64,000 nucleotides of DNA from Ecdyonurus torrentis (GCA_949318235.1 OX439132.1:12619624-12683623); one strand, 5' to 3'; positions 24,601 through 39,008 are shown, numbered from the stretch's first letter. Translations and numbers: made by a program. Notes: generated by a model from the sequence alone, not told the origin.

Positions 24601-27600
24601 AATAATCATTATATAATGTATAAATAATATTAGAAAGTAAATTAGTAAAATAGCATTGTCTTAAATAGCCTTAATATAAATTATATATAATTATATAATC
24701 TGAGCCCAAAATAGTTTACTTTAAAACTATTTAAGACAGTACTTAATATAATTAAGTAACATATTTAATTTAAAATTGTGGACATTAAATAACAATTTTA
24801 ATTAAAAAAAATCTCATTATGAAATCAATTTTGTATACCAAATCACTTCGCCATTTTCAGCATTGAAATTAGCATTCATTACATTGAAATAAATATTGAA
24901 AAAAAAATAATAATAAATAAAAAATGGACAAGTGAGGTAGTTATTAGTTATTATTTTTCATAAAAACATTGAATTCATTATTTAAAAAAATATTTCTGCA
25001 CATTGGATATTTACAAAAAAACAAAAAAAAAAACGATTCTTTATTTGCAAAGAATAATGCATCTGTTATGTATATTATATTAAATGTCAGGGTAGCCATA
25101 ATATTATGTATATAAATAGATAAAATATAATACAGATATAAAAAATATATTTAAAAACCCTTTAATAAATGTATGTACTATACAACGTAATAGAATACCA
25201 TCCGAAAAAACTACAACTGTACCAACGAATACATATAACAATAAAAAATAGTTATAATAAAACAAGTTTGTTCCAAATAAACATCCCATAGAGTGTTCAT
25301 TGTTAATAATAATAATAGAAAAATATTATAATGAGACCAAAACATTATACAGATAAACATTAGTTTAACGTATATTATAGTCGAGAAATAATAGAGTAAA
25401 AAAAAATAATAATAAAAATAATACTAATGAGAATCTAAATGTTAAATGTTAATTTTAAATGTGGTTTAAAAATGATAAATGTTATATTATGTAATAGAAA
25501 ATCACTAGGCTCACAAATTAATAATAATATTTACCATATTAAATGGAGCTTAATGGAACAATTAAATAGTAATAATGATATAGTTATATTAATAATAATA
25601 ATAGAAATTTACCTCAATAGTTTAATAAATGTTTCTAGAAAACATATCTATCTTTTATGGGTAAAAAAAAAAAATCTTAAATTGAATTAAATGAACACTT
25701 TGTAAATGGATGATATAATTAAGTGCTTCACCCTGTCATAATTTTTATTTTTTTAGTTTTATTTTAATATTTTAATAATTTATGTTGCTACCTGATTTAA
25801 AAGTGCAAAAACTATTACAATTTATATTTTAAAAATAATAAATATAATTATTTTAATGCAGAGCTATATATATTTAAATACATTCCTTAAAAATTATATA
25901 TTGAAAAAAATACATAATATTTTAAACTAACTTGAAAAGGGAAAAAAATTGTTTATTTTTCTTAAGCATTTCTATTTTCTCATCTCACCACTCAATAGTA
26001 TAATAATAATAGACTCTTTCTTAAAAACATAATGTCCCAGAAATCGATTAAGCATAATTAATTATTAAATCATAAATATTCTTGATCTATAGTTATATAA
26101 TAGTACAGGCACTATATGTGTGCCGGAAACACTTACGCATTATTACCCCAATTCAATAATTAAGTGGAGTGATTGTCAATGTAATTAGAAAAATAAATAA
26201 AGTTTTCGCATATCAGTATTTCTAAGAACATTTTTTTATTCAATATGAAATAAATTGGTACTTTCTTTCCAAGCTCTTTTTTTAACTTTTTTTTTTTTTT
26301 TTTGAAACTTAGAATTACACAACGTCTTTTACACTTGTTTGAAAAGTAATTATATTATATAAAAAAAATAAAAAAATAAAAAAAGTTGGTGAAATGACAT
26401 GACAAAGTCCATATCGTTAAAAGTTTTAGCACTCGTAACGACTTGTTGAAGTATACAATAGTAGAGAAAAATAATAAAAATAAAAAGTATTATTTGTGTA
26501 TTGTAGCAAAATAATATAAAGTTTATAGCTCAGCTTATATGTGTGTTCAATATCAATTTTATGTGGCATGTAAATAATAAAATCTATATATAAAGGGAAT
26601 ACGAATGTGTATCACTTTTTAAGGCTTTTCTCAACACATACTCAAAAAAGTATTAAAATTACATTTTGTTTTTCGTATATATAAATTTAAAGAAAACAAC
26701 ATTTTGTTACTTACAATTTGTACATTCTCGTACAATTTAAAACTTCACTCAACCATTTTTTTTTTTTTTTTTTTTTTTTTTTACTATTTAAATTCCAAGT
26801 TTTTTTTCTTTTCTATTTTAGTGTTTAGTTTCTTAAAAAATTGTATAAGCAAACTTTAAGCGTATTACCAATTAACCTACTTATAAAATATATTCTAAAT
26901 TTTTATCATAAAAAATGATATTTTCTTGCTGTGCTTGATAGTAAGGACCAATCAAAATGCTTGATAATTTTAGTACTTTTAATAAAATATAAGCCTTAAA
27001 AATGTTTTTTCCGTGGTTGCTTTAAAATGGATTAAGATTTTGATGTACCCAACACCCTTCTTCTTCTAACTTAAGTAGCTTAAATTGCTCCACGTTTATA
27101 TATAAAGTGGTGTTATTTTGCAAGAATCTTGCATGCAAATTGTGTAATAATAAAGAGTAGTTTAAATTTACAAGCAATAACGAGACACCATATTTGTTTA
27201 GTATATGCATGAAATGTGTATACATAAAAGTAATAATATAAATAAAAATTTAAAGTTATATTAAATTGAATGCATTTTTTTATGCAGCTTAATAAAAAAA
27301 CATTGTGTAAACTGCAGCTGATTACTTTAAATAAGTTTTTTTTCATCAGTGTTTTTTTTTCTATTTTGATTTATTTTAAAATTATTTATACGTAAGAAAT
27401 TTATAAAAAATTACTACTTTTCAGAAAAAAATTCAATCAAAATTATTTGCTGTTAAAAACCATTTTTGTTCTATTAAAATATAAATTTGAGTTAACAAAT
27501 AATAATATTTATGTATTAAATTTGAGGATTTTAATATAAAAACAACAACTTTAAACCCATGCATGTTATTGTACTAAAAAAATTATAATCGATGTCATAT

Positions 27601-28856
27601 GCATGCTATTGCCTCAAAGTTATAGAAAAAACTACAAATCATAATGTCGATAGAAAAAAAAAATAACAAAATTGTATTGTACATTTGTTGTAAAAAAAAA
27701 ATCAGAATACTGTATAATAAAGTGTGTATAGTAAAAGAAATAGGAATAAAATAATGAATATTTTATGTCAGATTTTACGATATCAGAATAAAATGTAAAT
27801 AATATTTCACTGCGAGGTTGCATTGTTGGAGAAAAAAAAAATACTTCGCACAAAAGATATTGGAGTAACATTTTAAAGAAGAAGAAAGAAAATGTTCGTT
27901 TTTGTGGATCGAAAACGTTATTTTTTAGAGCGGCAGGTCAAATTATATCAACAAAAAAATACGACTGACAGAAGACCATGGTATATTGCATCTCTTTGCA
28001 TCAAGTGAAATTTAATTATAGTGAAAATCAAAAAATATATATAAATAATTAAAAATTGGATATTTATTACTTATTTTATTAATAAAAATTAATAATTAGG
28101 AAATTTGGCTTTTTACGGGTACAGGTAATTACTAATTAGGTCTTATTATGAATTGGGATATAGGTACTCTTTATAAGAGTAAGCTTATGTATAGAAAAAC
28201 GCATGCTGGATGTGAAATTGTACATAATAAAATAAAAAACTCTAATGATTCAAATAAAATTTATAAAATGACAAACATAAATTTTTATAAGCTTATGAAT
28301 AAATTTCTAAGCTAAGTTTTTAAATTGATACTTTAAGAATTAATTCATATTCAAGGTGCATTTTTCTATATATTGAGAAACATTTCAAAAATTTCAGCTA
28401 CAAGACATAATTATTATCGTATTATTATCTGTACATCGAAAAAAGGAACAGTATAAAATTTACTCTAGAAATTTTAAGAAAAAATTAAGTGTTATTTCAT
28501 GCACATTTGGAAATAATATTATATATTAACTAAAAAAATTGAATGTGTTGTAATTTTTCAAAGACCAGAATCAAAAATATATATTGTATGTCATATTGTA
28601 TGTATTGGAGCCGGTTTTGAGTTTAACTTGGCGTTCAACTTGATATTTAGGTAAGCAAGATGGACGTATTAGGGGGACAGGACAGAAGGTGGAATTAAGA
28701 TGGAACAAATTTAATGAAAAAACGAGATAAACGAGAAAAGCAATTATAATATTTGATAAATAAGAAAGATGTTTATTTTACATGGTTTCTGTATGTCCAA
28801 CTAGGACCCCTTATTTTTAAGGACTCATTCTGTATATCTACGGTGAATGTCTGAAA

Positions 28857-28981
28857 GAAGGTTCGCGGAAAAAAATAGTCCTCGGATAAAAGGACCTGTC
28901 TTTGCGCACAGGTATAGCGTGTCGGCGAGCTGTGCACAGGTAGGAACTTTTATCTGAGGACTTTTTTTCCGTGGACCTTCA
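28857..28981. mobile_element. Palindromic MITE, about 125 bp
   Basis: The left side GAAGGTTCGCGGAAAAAAAT and the right side (other strand) GAAGGTCCACGGAAAAAAAG continue as related inverted sequence through GTCCTC-GATAAAAG to an inner ACCTGT...GCACAGGT hairpin. It therefore folds almost end to end and is GC-richer than its surroundings. The inner CACGGAAAAAA motif recalls the termini of MITE family A. I could not define a target-site duplication, so the outer limits are approximate. Confidence 0.55.
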
Positions 28982-31279
28982 TTCTGCATACCCTCTTCAG
29001 CAGTCCATAGACTCATAACGTATTACAAGTAAGCTAGATCCTGACTACACCCTTGCAGAGTTAGTAGGATGTTTGATGAGTAGGTTGAGGATTTTTGAAC
29101 CAGGCAGATCATAGTAACAACTAAGCTTACAACAAATATATAGTTGCATACGTATTATGATTTTCATCCACTTATACCATCTGTTCAGCTGAGTGCATAC
29201 AATACATACTTGTGTAATGGTTTCTGGTCAAATATTGAGAATTTTACTACACAAAAGATAATAAAAATTAAATGTCTGCACAAAATGTTGGAAAATATTT
29301 AAAAAATAAAAATATTTTATTATTATTAGTCTTTGAGACTCATTGTAGTGTCTTATATACAAGACAGAAAAAATAATGTATAAAATAATGTTTTCGTGAT
29401 AAAGAAGGCGATAAATATTATATTATTAAATATTTAATTGTTAATAAAAAAGTAGAGATATATGTATATTTAATGTTCAATATGAAAAAATAAATATATA
29501 AATAATAGTAATTTTGACTCATATAATACTTATTTGATGTTCGTTTAAATTAAATTGAAATTTCAATTTAGTGATGTTTTAGACACTTGAAATATTATAA
29601 TAATATTAACTGTCAACTACTGTAATTGCTGTAACACCCTTCTTGAATGTAACAAAATAAATGTTGAATAAATATAAAATGGAAATGTTTTTCTCTTTTA
29701 AAAAAAGATGTTTTTAACACTTAACTTTTATAATATAGCGATATGAAGAAATTATTATTATTATTTTACGCTTTATATGAAAGCATTAAGATTTTTTTTT
29801 TATGTAGGATAATTGTAAAGATGTTGAAATATATTATTATTAAATATAATAGGCATATATTATTAAAATTTTAAGTTCACACTCTGTATGTATTGGCACA
29901 ATGAACAATTTTTTTTTATCAAATAGACGGTTCATATCACTTTTGTAACAGTTTTTATTTATTTTTCTTATTTTTGAAATACAAAAAAAAGTAGAAGAAG
30001 AAGCTTTCAATCAACAATATAATTACTTCACTACGAGTTCTCCTTTTCACTTACAATTAATGTAGTTATTATCATCATAATAAAGGAATGCTTCACTGCT
30101 CTTTAACTTATTATTAGATTAAATAAATTAGAGTTTTAATTAAAGTCTGCTATTTTTTTTACAAGAAACAGATAAAGACATGCAAAACGTATAATGTCAA
30201 AACCATAAAATTGAAAACTAAATTCAAGAAATAAAAAAAAATTTTAATTATAAATTTTGTTACAAACATCTTGAAATAAAAACGTAAATCAGTTTTAAAT
30301 TACAAAAATTTTAATACTCATATAAATAATTATATTTATATTATAAAAAAAAAAGAAACAAAAAACACTATTTTATATTCACAGCACAAAATATAAAATA
30401 TGAAAAAATATATAAAATAATAAATTTTTAACTTTATATTGTGACATTTGAATTTATCAGTGTCACTTATATTTCTTAGTGATCTTTGTTGTTGTTGTTG
30501 TTGTAAAGAAAGAAGTAAAACAGATGAAGTATGTCAGAATAGAATATGAAAACAATGATGACAATCCTTGCACCTGGTACACTACAAATAATCTAACTTT
30601 GAGGTTTAATATTTGAGGAAAGAAAAAGTATTGACAATGAAGAACGAGAATTGCCGACGTGTTTGTAAATTGTAAAAAAGTTAAATAGTTTGATTGAATT
30701 TTAAAATTTAAAAAAAAGCTTATTTCCAATATTTTTCAATCAAAAGCAGCAATACTTGTAAGACTTGAAATAATATTTGTTTAAACTAGTTTTGATTAAC
30801 GCCAACAACAAACTAAACACACCAAATTATGAGATTAATATCTCACAGATTAAAACTAATATTATTATATTTAAAAATTTAATTACACAGTAAAAGTAAT
30901 TTCGAAATAATTAAAATGTAACCTTCTCTCAAACAATTTTTAACGATCTAAATTTTCAAATCCAAATTCAAATTAGTTCATTACTCAGCAACAGAGCAAG
31001 TCCAAATAGAGTCAAATTAATACAAAAAGACAAAACAAACATAAAAGACACATTGTCCATGCCATTATAATCATACCTCCCTGCACACGCATGCAAAAGC
31101 TGCGTCTGGAAAGAGACCCGACCACGCATGATTCTGGAAACTTTCTTTACTTTAACTGATTATTTAATAGTAATGAGAGATTCACCGTACAATACGCAAG
31201 GAAAATATTTATGAAATATGAGAAAACATGCTTAAATCATTTTTTAAATGCCAAAGTTACAAGATCGGTAAAAATATAT

Positions 31280-31280
<1 letters not shown>

Positions 31281-31366
<86 letters not shown>
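31281..31366. repeat. (TA)n microsatellite, about 86 bp
   Basis: Uninterrupted TA tract. Confidence 0.98.
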
Positions 31367-31848
31367 TAATCAATGACAGTAAGATATTTTGATCTAATAT
31401 AATGATTATTCAATATGTAATATTACTAATAAAGACAGAGTAGAAAAAAATGCACAACTATAAAATCATGTATAACATGAAACAAAATTATAATAATTAT
31501 ATTCCTATGTGAAATATAAATCACATCAAATTAAAATAAAATAACTTACCACAATTTTTTATTTTAACTTGAAAAATTGTTTTGACTTAAAGAGTAAAGT
31601 TCATTAAAATTTTCATTTCACAGTTAGAAAAAAAAAAGGATCAAAGAATGTCTTTTTAATTTTTATTATACTGTTAGTCTATTCTTTAAGCCAATGTAGA
31701 ACATTTGAATTAGCCAACATTTGTAGCCAACATTTGAATTACTATGATTTCAGTGAAACTATACGATCATAGAACAGAATTACGGTTTTCAGACTATATC
31801 TAATAGTTTAAAAGTTTTACTCTAAAATCTCCATAATATATCCTTGAA

Positions 31849-31851
<3 letters not shown>

Positions 31852-31921
<70 letters not shown>
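31852..31921. repeat. (GA)n microsatellite, about 70 bp
   Basis: Uninterrupted GA tract. The Arg-Glu open frame over it is an artefact. Confidence 0.98.
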
Positions 31922-31924
<3 letters not shown>

Positions 31925-32390
31925 CTAGAGAGGATTTTGCATAACGAGAGCATCAAAGAAAATGAAGATCAAAAACAAAGAGCAGTGTTGTCATATGCAG
32001 ATCCACTCTCAATCTTTCTTTCTTTTTTTTTTTCTCATTTTATATATTGTTTTCTTAGTTAGAGTTTTACGTTGATTGAAATGATGAGTACGTGAAAATA
32101 AAAATATACAAAAAAGTAACATGATATTTTTAGTACTCATACACTCCCAAGCACACGTACAATATGATAATGTTAACTTTGATTTATAAGATGTAACTAA
32201 ATTGTCTTTTCAAAATGTCATAATATTTTGATATTCAAATATTTTTTATTTTTATACTTTTTCTATTAGTCTAAATGTAAGTAAAAGTCATTTTTTGTGT
32301 ATGAGCCAATCGGTATTAAGAATTGATGTATAATTGAAATCAATTTATAAAGGAGTAAATAAGTAGGAGTACTCTTATGAGATCTGGCAG

Positions 32391-32392
<2 letters not shown>

Positions 32393-32461
<69 letters not shown>
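32393..32461. repeat. (GA)n microsatellite, about 68 bp
   Basis: Uninterrupted GA tract, about 470 bp from the previous one and in the same strand sense. Confidence 0.98.
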
Positions 32462-32464
<3 letters not shown>

Positions 32465-35091
32465 AACATAAACTTAAGATAATATAAGAATGAATTATTT
32501 AGACAAAAATTAAAGTGAACAAACCTTTCATGCAAATTCTCAATACCTACTTCAATAAGAAATCGATTTGTGATGAAGTGATTAATTTAAAAAATAATAT
32601 TCACCGCGTAAAATTTTTTAATATATAAAACTTTCTGCAATATACTGCCATCTCGAGGTAGCTTGTAAAACTGTTTAGAAAGCGTGCGCCAAAACTGGTG
32701 CTCAATTGGTGCTCAAAAGAAAGTAAGAAGTTTTATAATATATTTTAATGCAAAATTTTGAATGAAACTGCGTCTAATAAAGTGTACATAATAATAAAAT
32801 TTAAAAAATCTTCTAATTGATACACTAGCGTAATAAAATAATTTTCACTACAGTTTCTTAGCAGTACAAATGATACTCTTAATAACTTTCGAATTTAATT
32901 TTTAAAACCGGAACTACATTGTTGATTTATTTTCATTTTTTATAAATTATTACGTCTCCTTAAAGATTACCTAATTAATATAATTATAAGCTTCTTCAAT
33001 TGAAGCGTCATAAAATAAAATGCCCTAATGAATTTCTCTTCATATTACTGATATTGATGCATTGAGGTGTAAGAATCTTTATATAATAATGATTTGTGAT
33101 GCAAGCAATTTCTTTTTCTGATAACTTCTTATTAATTTGGTATTGATTATTAGAGAAAGAAGGAATTTGTTTTCTTCTAATTAAAAATAATTATTATTAC
33201 TTATGCCTACATTGTTTTTGTGAGGTAACATTTATTAACTTAAAATGTTTTCAGTAAACAAGTTTGTGTTAGTTTTATGTAATAAATAAAAAATTAGTTT
33301 GATAGGCAAGTTGAAACAACAATTAATAATAATAAATAAATAAATAAATTTAAAAAAATCCCCTGCAATTAAAGCTAAGAAGGAAAAAAAATCTTAAATA
33401 GTCATAAAAAGCTAAATGCAAGAGTTTCACCAATTTTATTTTGCATGAATTTAATGTTATGTAAACAAAACAAAATCTACAATCGTAATTGCAATTAATT
33501 TTTGCACGCAAAATAAAAATTTTATGATAGAAATATGAAATACTGTAGAGTCTTTACAAATTTATAAACATTTTCAGATTCTTTCCGACGGATGTCTTCA
33601 GCCTCAGAGAATGGTAGATGCAACCTGCAGCACATAAACGAACAAAAAGTTGCATACTTTACAGGTGCTTTAAACTCCTTCTTTTAGAATATTATTATTA
33701 CAATGGTCAATAGCACAGCCAGGATTTTGTGACGGGAGAGGGGGTCCAGTATAGTAAGCATGGGCTACTGAATACACCCTTGCCTATGGTAACAATTCTC
33801 TCTGGTCTGATGATCATGGGTCCTGATTCCTTTTTCATATTGTCATTAACTTTCAAATAACATGCAAAAGTAATGGGGTTGACTTCTGAGCCTTTTAAGA
33901 TACAACCCTTAACTGTTATTCAAACTAGTGCTATTCATAAAGCATTTAAACTTAAATTTTATTTTAAAAAATTTAGTATCAAATATGGGGTAAAAAAATA
34001 AGAAGAATAAGAAGGTTTGAAAATCAAATTCATAGCACACTAACAAAAATTATTATCATTTTTAAGTTTATAGAAATCTAAGTTGTATGTAAGGTTCTAA
34101 GATTTAAAAAAAAATGCATTTTCTAATTTTAATGATTTATTCAAGTTTTTCTGCACCACTTTGCCTTTGTATTTTTTAATGTTACGACGAGGTACAAATC
34201 GCCTGCTAATACAATAAGTAGTTCTATCATTAGTAAATATTAAATATCATACACATTGAACATATACATTTTGAAAACTGCATTAAAAATAATAAACTTA
34301 TTTGTTTTCACATTCTGGAAAAAAAAATCCTCAAATATTTTTATTTATCAAAAGACCTAATTCTTAAAATCAATATTTTTTTTTGTTCAAATATTCATCG
34401 TGTCAATAAGTTATTAGTTGCACTACATATAAACTCCTACTACTCATATATAGAATAATGTTTCAGGTATTTAAATACAGTAATCTGTGAAGCGATATAC
34501 TTATCATTTAGATACGCAATTATAAAGCAGAAAAAAAAAGAATGCATAATTTTCTGTCGACTTAACTTAACCCCTTTGATATGACTTTCTAATTATCAAG
34601 AAGCATGTGAATACTTATGTGTTTATGTCTCACTCTCGCTACATTTAATAACAAACAAACAGCATAGAGATCTTTAAGTAAAAAAAAAAAAAAAAAAAAA
34701 ACTTTCTTACGCCGTGTGAAACTTATTAATTGTATGGAAATAATTTATTTCATATAAATTGTCAACAATGTTACTAACTTACAATAATGAGAGCGGAGTA
34801 ATCATTCTCTGTATATGTTTATTATAATTGTTTGTAATGCACATACAAAATAAACTCGGAATATGAATAATTTTTGTTGTTGTTATTATTCATGAAAGTT
34901 TAAGGACAAAAAACAATAATAATAATAATAATAATAATAACATGACATTGAACTTGTAATTTGAATTTAGTTTATTTGCATTTAGTGAAATATTTTGTTA
35001 TCAATTCATAAAATGATTTTTTAAATGTACAGTTAAGTACTGATGTCAATAAATAGAATCTCTTTAAGACCTCCACTTAACCTTTTCAATG

Positions 35092-35093
<2 letters not shown>

Positions 35094-35158
<65 letters not shown>
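35094..35158. repeat. (GA)n microsatellite, about 65 bp
   Basis: Uninterrupted GA tract lying a little beyond the end of the interspersed repeat copy at 35388-35632. Confidence 0.98.
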
Positions 35159-35161
<3 letters not shown>

Positions 35162-35387
35162 TACAGAGTACGATACACAATGCACCTGTCACAATGTAAG
35201 CCAGTGTTCTTACTTGAGGGAAGTTGTCACGTTGCACTCTAGTAAACTTATCACGACACCGAGCAATGTTTCAAGTCAATTTATCACAGTTTCTCCAATA
35301 TTCCTTCTACACACATTAGTTTGTTCTATAAACTACACACAACTCTTGAGCCAGCTACAAAAAATTTTTTTTTTCTTTGTTAAAATC

Positions 35388-35632
35388 ATCTGATCATGAC
35401 GTCGTTACCTGTTTACTACGTTTATATGGTTGATCATTGTTATTTCTTCGTTTAAAAATTTGGACCTGATAAAAATGAACAAAACTTCACACAAAAAAGT
35501 TCCATGCTCAACATACGACTCACTTTTATCGGCTCAAAAAACAAGATCAACCAATGAATGTGTCTTATTATGTTGGTCAGCCAATCACTGTTAATGAGAT
35601 TCACTGTACTTTACAGAACAAACTATTGTACT
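35388..35632 (-). repeat. 240-bp interspersed repeat family B, copy 1
   Basis: Read on the minus strand this segment matches the 55-kb copies from TGTTCTGTAAAG through the shared block CAGTGATTGGCTGACCAACA and ATTCATTGGTTGATCTTGTT to GTAAACAGGTAACGA and a final GTCAT-ATCAG. It differs from them by scattered substitutions and short indels. There is no coding capacity. The class (MITE, SINE or fragment of a larger element) is not decidable from three copies. Confidence 0.8.
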
Positions 35633-36499
35633 TTTCGGAAATTAATCAACTCTTACTTTTATAAAAATAATAAAGTCAAACATATATATCAGTATATCAC
35701 AAATTAATTATAACTAATTTTTAAAAACTACTTAATCATTTGTAAAATTTATAAAATTAATTATTAAATTCAACAATTTATTTAATAATTTACGTACACT
35801 AACTATAAACATTCTATTTAAATAGCATAAAATTTTTTATCATGCAATGCTGTATTTATTTCTATTCAAAATTGTCACAATTATTGTAAACGTAAAAGTC
35901 ATCATACATTTTTATACATTTTTGTTTCTTCCTTTTTGTGGTGTGTTTGCGTCATAATTATGTATTTAAAATATTTTTATTTGCATAGGAGAAGATACAA
36001 AGTACAAACTTAGTTCCTAGTATTTCCGGTCAGTTCAGATAAAGGTGTTCAGTTTGACTTCGTTTTTTATAATGTGACGTTGTGTCTTTTAGTGCTTTTG
36101 ATTTTATCATGTTAAAATATTTTTTCAACAACTCATTTATCAGCAAAATTAGTTTTAATTTTAAATATAAAAACATATATAATAAAAGAAGTTAATAAAA
36201 ATTAAATATAATTTTCAAGTTAATGAAACAAATCTTTAGGTAAGTACATTTTTTAATCGTATATTATAGTAATGAAAATTTGTGGTTTATTTAACACATA
36301 AAACTAAAAATATAATAAAAATATGGTGCAAAAATATTTATTTGCAATTATGTTTGAAATTTTATTATTTATGTGTAAGCAGAGTACATACGTCTATAAA
36401 ATGAACATTGGTGTAGCTGAAATAGATGCACTTGAAATATTACTTATTATCGTAATAAATTTACCTCGAATACTGGACGAAACAACATTCACAATCTAG

Positions 36500-36508
36500 C
36501 TTATTGCA
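36500..36508. repeat. Target-site duplication, left (9 bp)
   Basis: CTTATTGCA lies directly outside the left end of the foldback element. The identical 9 bases follow its right end at 42045-42053. Confidence 0.92.
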
Positions 36509-36563
36509 ATGAACGTCAAGTTAGCCCCCCCACCCCCGAACTTTTAATTGAAAATTTGTGTGT

Positions 36564-37075
36564 CGTTTGTGCTACGTTTGTGCTGGTTTGTGCCGTAAAA
36601 AGTTTCGTTTGTGCTACTAATTAGCGGGAGTTAATTAGAATCTTAATTTGGGGGGCTAACTTGACGCCAACCCCCCCTCCATTAAAATTTCAAACTTTTT
36701 TCACGTCAATCGTTTGTGCTACGTTTGTGCTGGTTTGTGCCGCAAAAATTTTCGTTTGTGCTACTTTAATTACAGAGTTAATTAAAATTTAATGAGGGGG
36801 GGCTAACATGACGCCAACCCCCCCTCTAACAAAATTTGAAATTTTTTTCACGCCAATCGTTTGTGCTACGTTTGTGCTGGTTTGTGCCGAAGAGTTTGAC
36901 GTTTGTGCTGGTTTCGTTCCTGAGATAATTAGCAATTAATTAGGGGGGCCAACTTGACGCCAGCCCCCCCACTCACAAAAATGAAAAAATTTTGGTGGGA
37001 ATCGTTTGTGCTACGTTTGTGCTGGTTTGTGCCGTAAAGATTGACGTTTGTGCTGGAATATTAATTAAGATATTC
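36564..37075. repeat. Four tandem subrepeats of about 146 bp, left arm
   Basis: Units start at 36564, 36711, 36858 and 37003 with CGTTTGTGCTACG (periods 147, 147, 145 bp). The first three also contain a GTTTGTGCT-rich core, a short AT-rich piece and a G-run/C-run hairpin such as GGGGGGCTAACTTGACGCCA followed by a C-run; the fourth is truncated after the core. The sequence from the element's tip to 36563 is a partial extra unit. Confidence 0.9.
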
Positions 37076-38310
37076 ACTAATTAACTTTAGAGCCAATCAC
37101 AATTGCGCATTTCAAGTAGCGCGAAAGATTTGAATTGAATATTTAAATGCAAATACGTATAACTAGAGTGCGCTTTCTCTTTTCCTTTTTGCACCCAGGT
37201 GAATAAAGGAAACGATATATATACGTAAAGGGAAGGTGGGGTAATTTAGTCCATGGGGCATAATGGGACACTAATTGAATGAAAGTTTGAATTTTGAAAA
37301 TTTCCATGCTTAATATAAGATATATATAAAATAAATATTATTGTTGTTACTTTTTTTATAATATTTCATTTCCATGTTTTTATTTTAATTTAAGTTTTAA
37401 GCGATGAAGCATGCTCAATATGAGCTTTAAAAAAATGTTTGAGCTTCATGCTTAAATATAATTTCCTCGTACAGAAACATTAAACTGAGTAAATTTTACT
37501 GAATGCAAATGTCATTTTTATTTATTGTATAACTGATGCTAAAATATTTAAACAATATTTAATAGGTAAAATATTCACACAAAAAAAAAAAAAAAAAAAA
37601 AACAAACAAACAAAAAAAAAACTTGTAACTTGTAACACACGTTATTATTAATTTATTATCAAGCAATATAACCTGGTATGTTGCATTAAAAAATTGTGCA
37701 GAAAAAGAGCTATTACAATATTTATTTATTTTTCGTCGTATATATACATAGCATGTATATAATATGCTATGTTGTATGCTATGTATGCTATGTTGATTTT
37801 TAGAGCCAGGTATTCCTTCTTTGACATTAACAGAGTTGTAAATATATACAATACATATTCGTCTTTATTCAATAATACTTCAACAACAAAAAAAAAAAAA
37901 AAAAAAAAAAAGTATTTTCCACTCATACACCTAAGAAGCCATAATATACGATTTCAATTAAAAATAAAAATCTATATTATTGGTGATAATATAAAATTAA
38001 TTATTTATTTATTAAACACCAAGGTGTACTTATACATATTTATATACATATTTATATATTTAATTTAAGATAAATGATTTAATATGATAATATAAAATGG
38101 AAAAGATTAAGAATAAATTGCACATTGTAACAAAGAGTATAGGCAATTCCTACGTTTTCAAAAATATTTAAGGAAATTGTAACGAATGTATTAACTTAAG
38201 GTAACACCACTATTAACACAATATAATTATATTTTACTAAATAATAAAATTACTGGCGTAGAACACATTGAAAAAAAGGAGTCTAATATCCTAACATACC
38301 TAAATATCAA

Positions 38311-38504
38311 CGTTGATTTAGCCGGAGTCATTGATTTTCAATTTATATTCCATTCACGAAATGGCAGATGCGGTTTTATGACGTCACAGCTCGCTTGTTC
38401 TCGCACGCGTAGACCAGTGAGCTGTGACGTCATAAAACCGCATATCTGCCATTTCGTGAATGAAAAATAAATCAGAAATCAATGACTCCGACCAAATCAA
38501 CGTT
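38311..38504. mobile_element. Palindromic MITE nested in the left arm (194 bp)
   Basis: The ends CGTTGATTTAGCCGGAGTCA and (other strand) CGTTGATTTGGTCGGAGTCA continue as a nearly complete hairpin across the element. It contains two perfect TGACGTCA octamers in inverted positions and a loop around a CGCACGCG core. The mirror copy in the right arm is 40053-40244, so it was inside the ancestral arm before or when the arms were duplicated. Confidence 0.75.
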
Positions 38505-39008
38505 AATGCAATTTTAGAATATTAGACAGATTTCATATCAAACTTCAAAAAAAAAAAAAAAACTATATTTTATACTATTTACCAATTAACGAAATTAAAA
38601 AACAACTCTTTTCAAAGAACAGCGAGGAAAAAAATAATGGCGCCAGGGGGAGGGGGGGTAATATATTTTGTGTTCTAAAAGATAACATTGCCCTGATTCA
38701 ATTTAAACTCAAATTTTTAATCTTTGAGTTCATAAAGTATTTGTAATTAATTTTTGAGAATCAATAAACGATGACACGGGCGGTAACTTACACGCATTTA
38801 AGCATCGAAAAAAGTATCCACCCGTGACGTCATTTTGCGACTTAAAAAAAATAATATACAAATTACTAAGCTAAAAAATTAAAAATTTGCATATTTCGAT
38901 TCAGGACAATGTCCTGTTTTAGAATGAATTATAATTACCCCATTGAAATTTTTAGTCTTTCTCATTTAAATGTGTTGCATATACAAAATGTTGATATTTT
39001 TTAGAAAA

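Larger units (their letters stand above)
24600..36499. other. Gene-free AT-rich region
   Basis: No convincing protein or RNA gene. It holds three GA/CT tracts, an 86-bp TA tract, a palindromic MITE near 28.9 kb, the minus-strand copy of a 240-bp interspersed repeat at 35388-35632, a short (AAT)n tract at 34914-34941 and a small tandem duplication of tagccaacatttg near 31713-31738. Open frames here are low-complexity or shadows of repeats. Confidence 0.6.

Noticed and set aside
33700..33840. G-rich repeat-like stretch with GGGAGAGGGGGTCC, and a similar one at 16265-16330
   Set aside because: They look like eroded repeats, but I could not define ends, duplications or mutual homology.
36000..36250. 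Possible 5' non-coding exon ending at AGGTAAGTAC near 36239
   Set aside because: A good donor consensus alone is weak evidence in AT-rich DNA; no promoter or partner exon could be identified.
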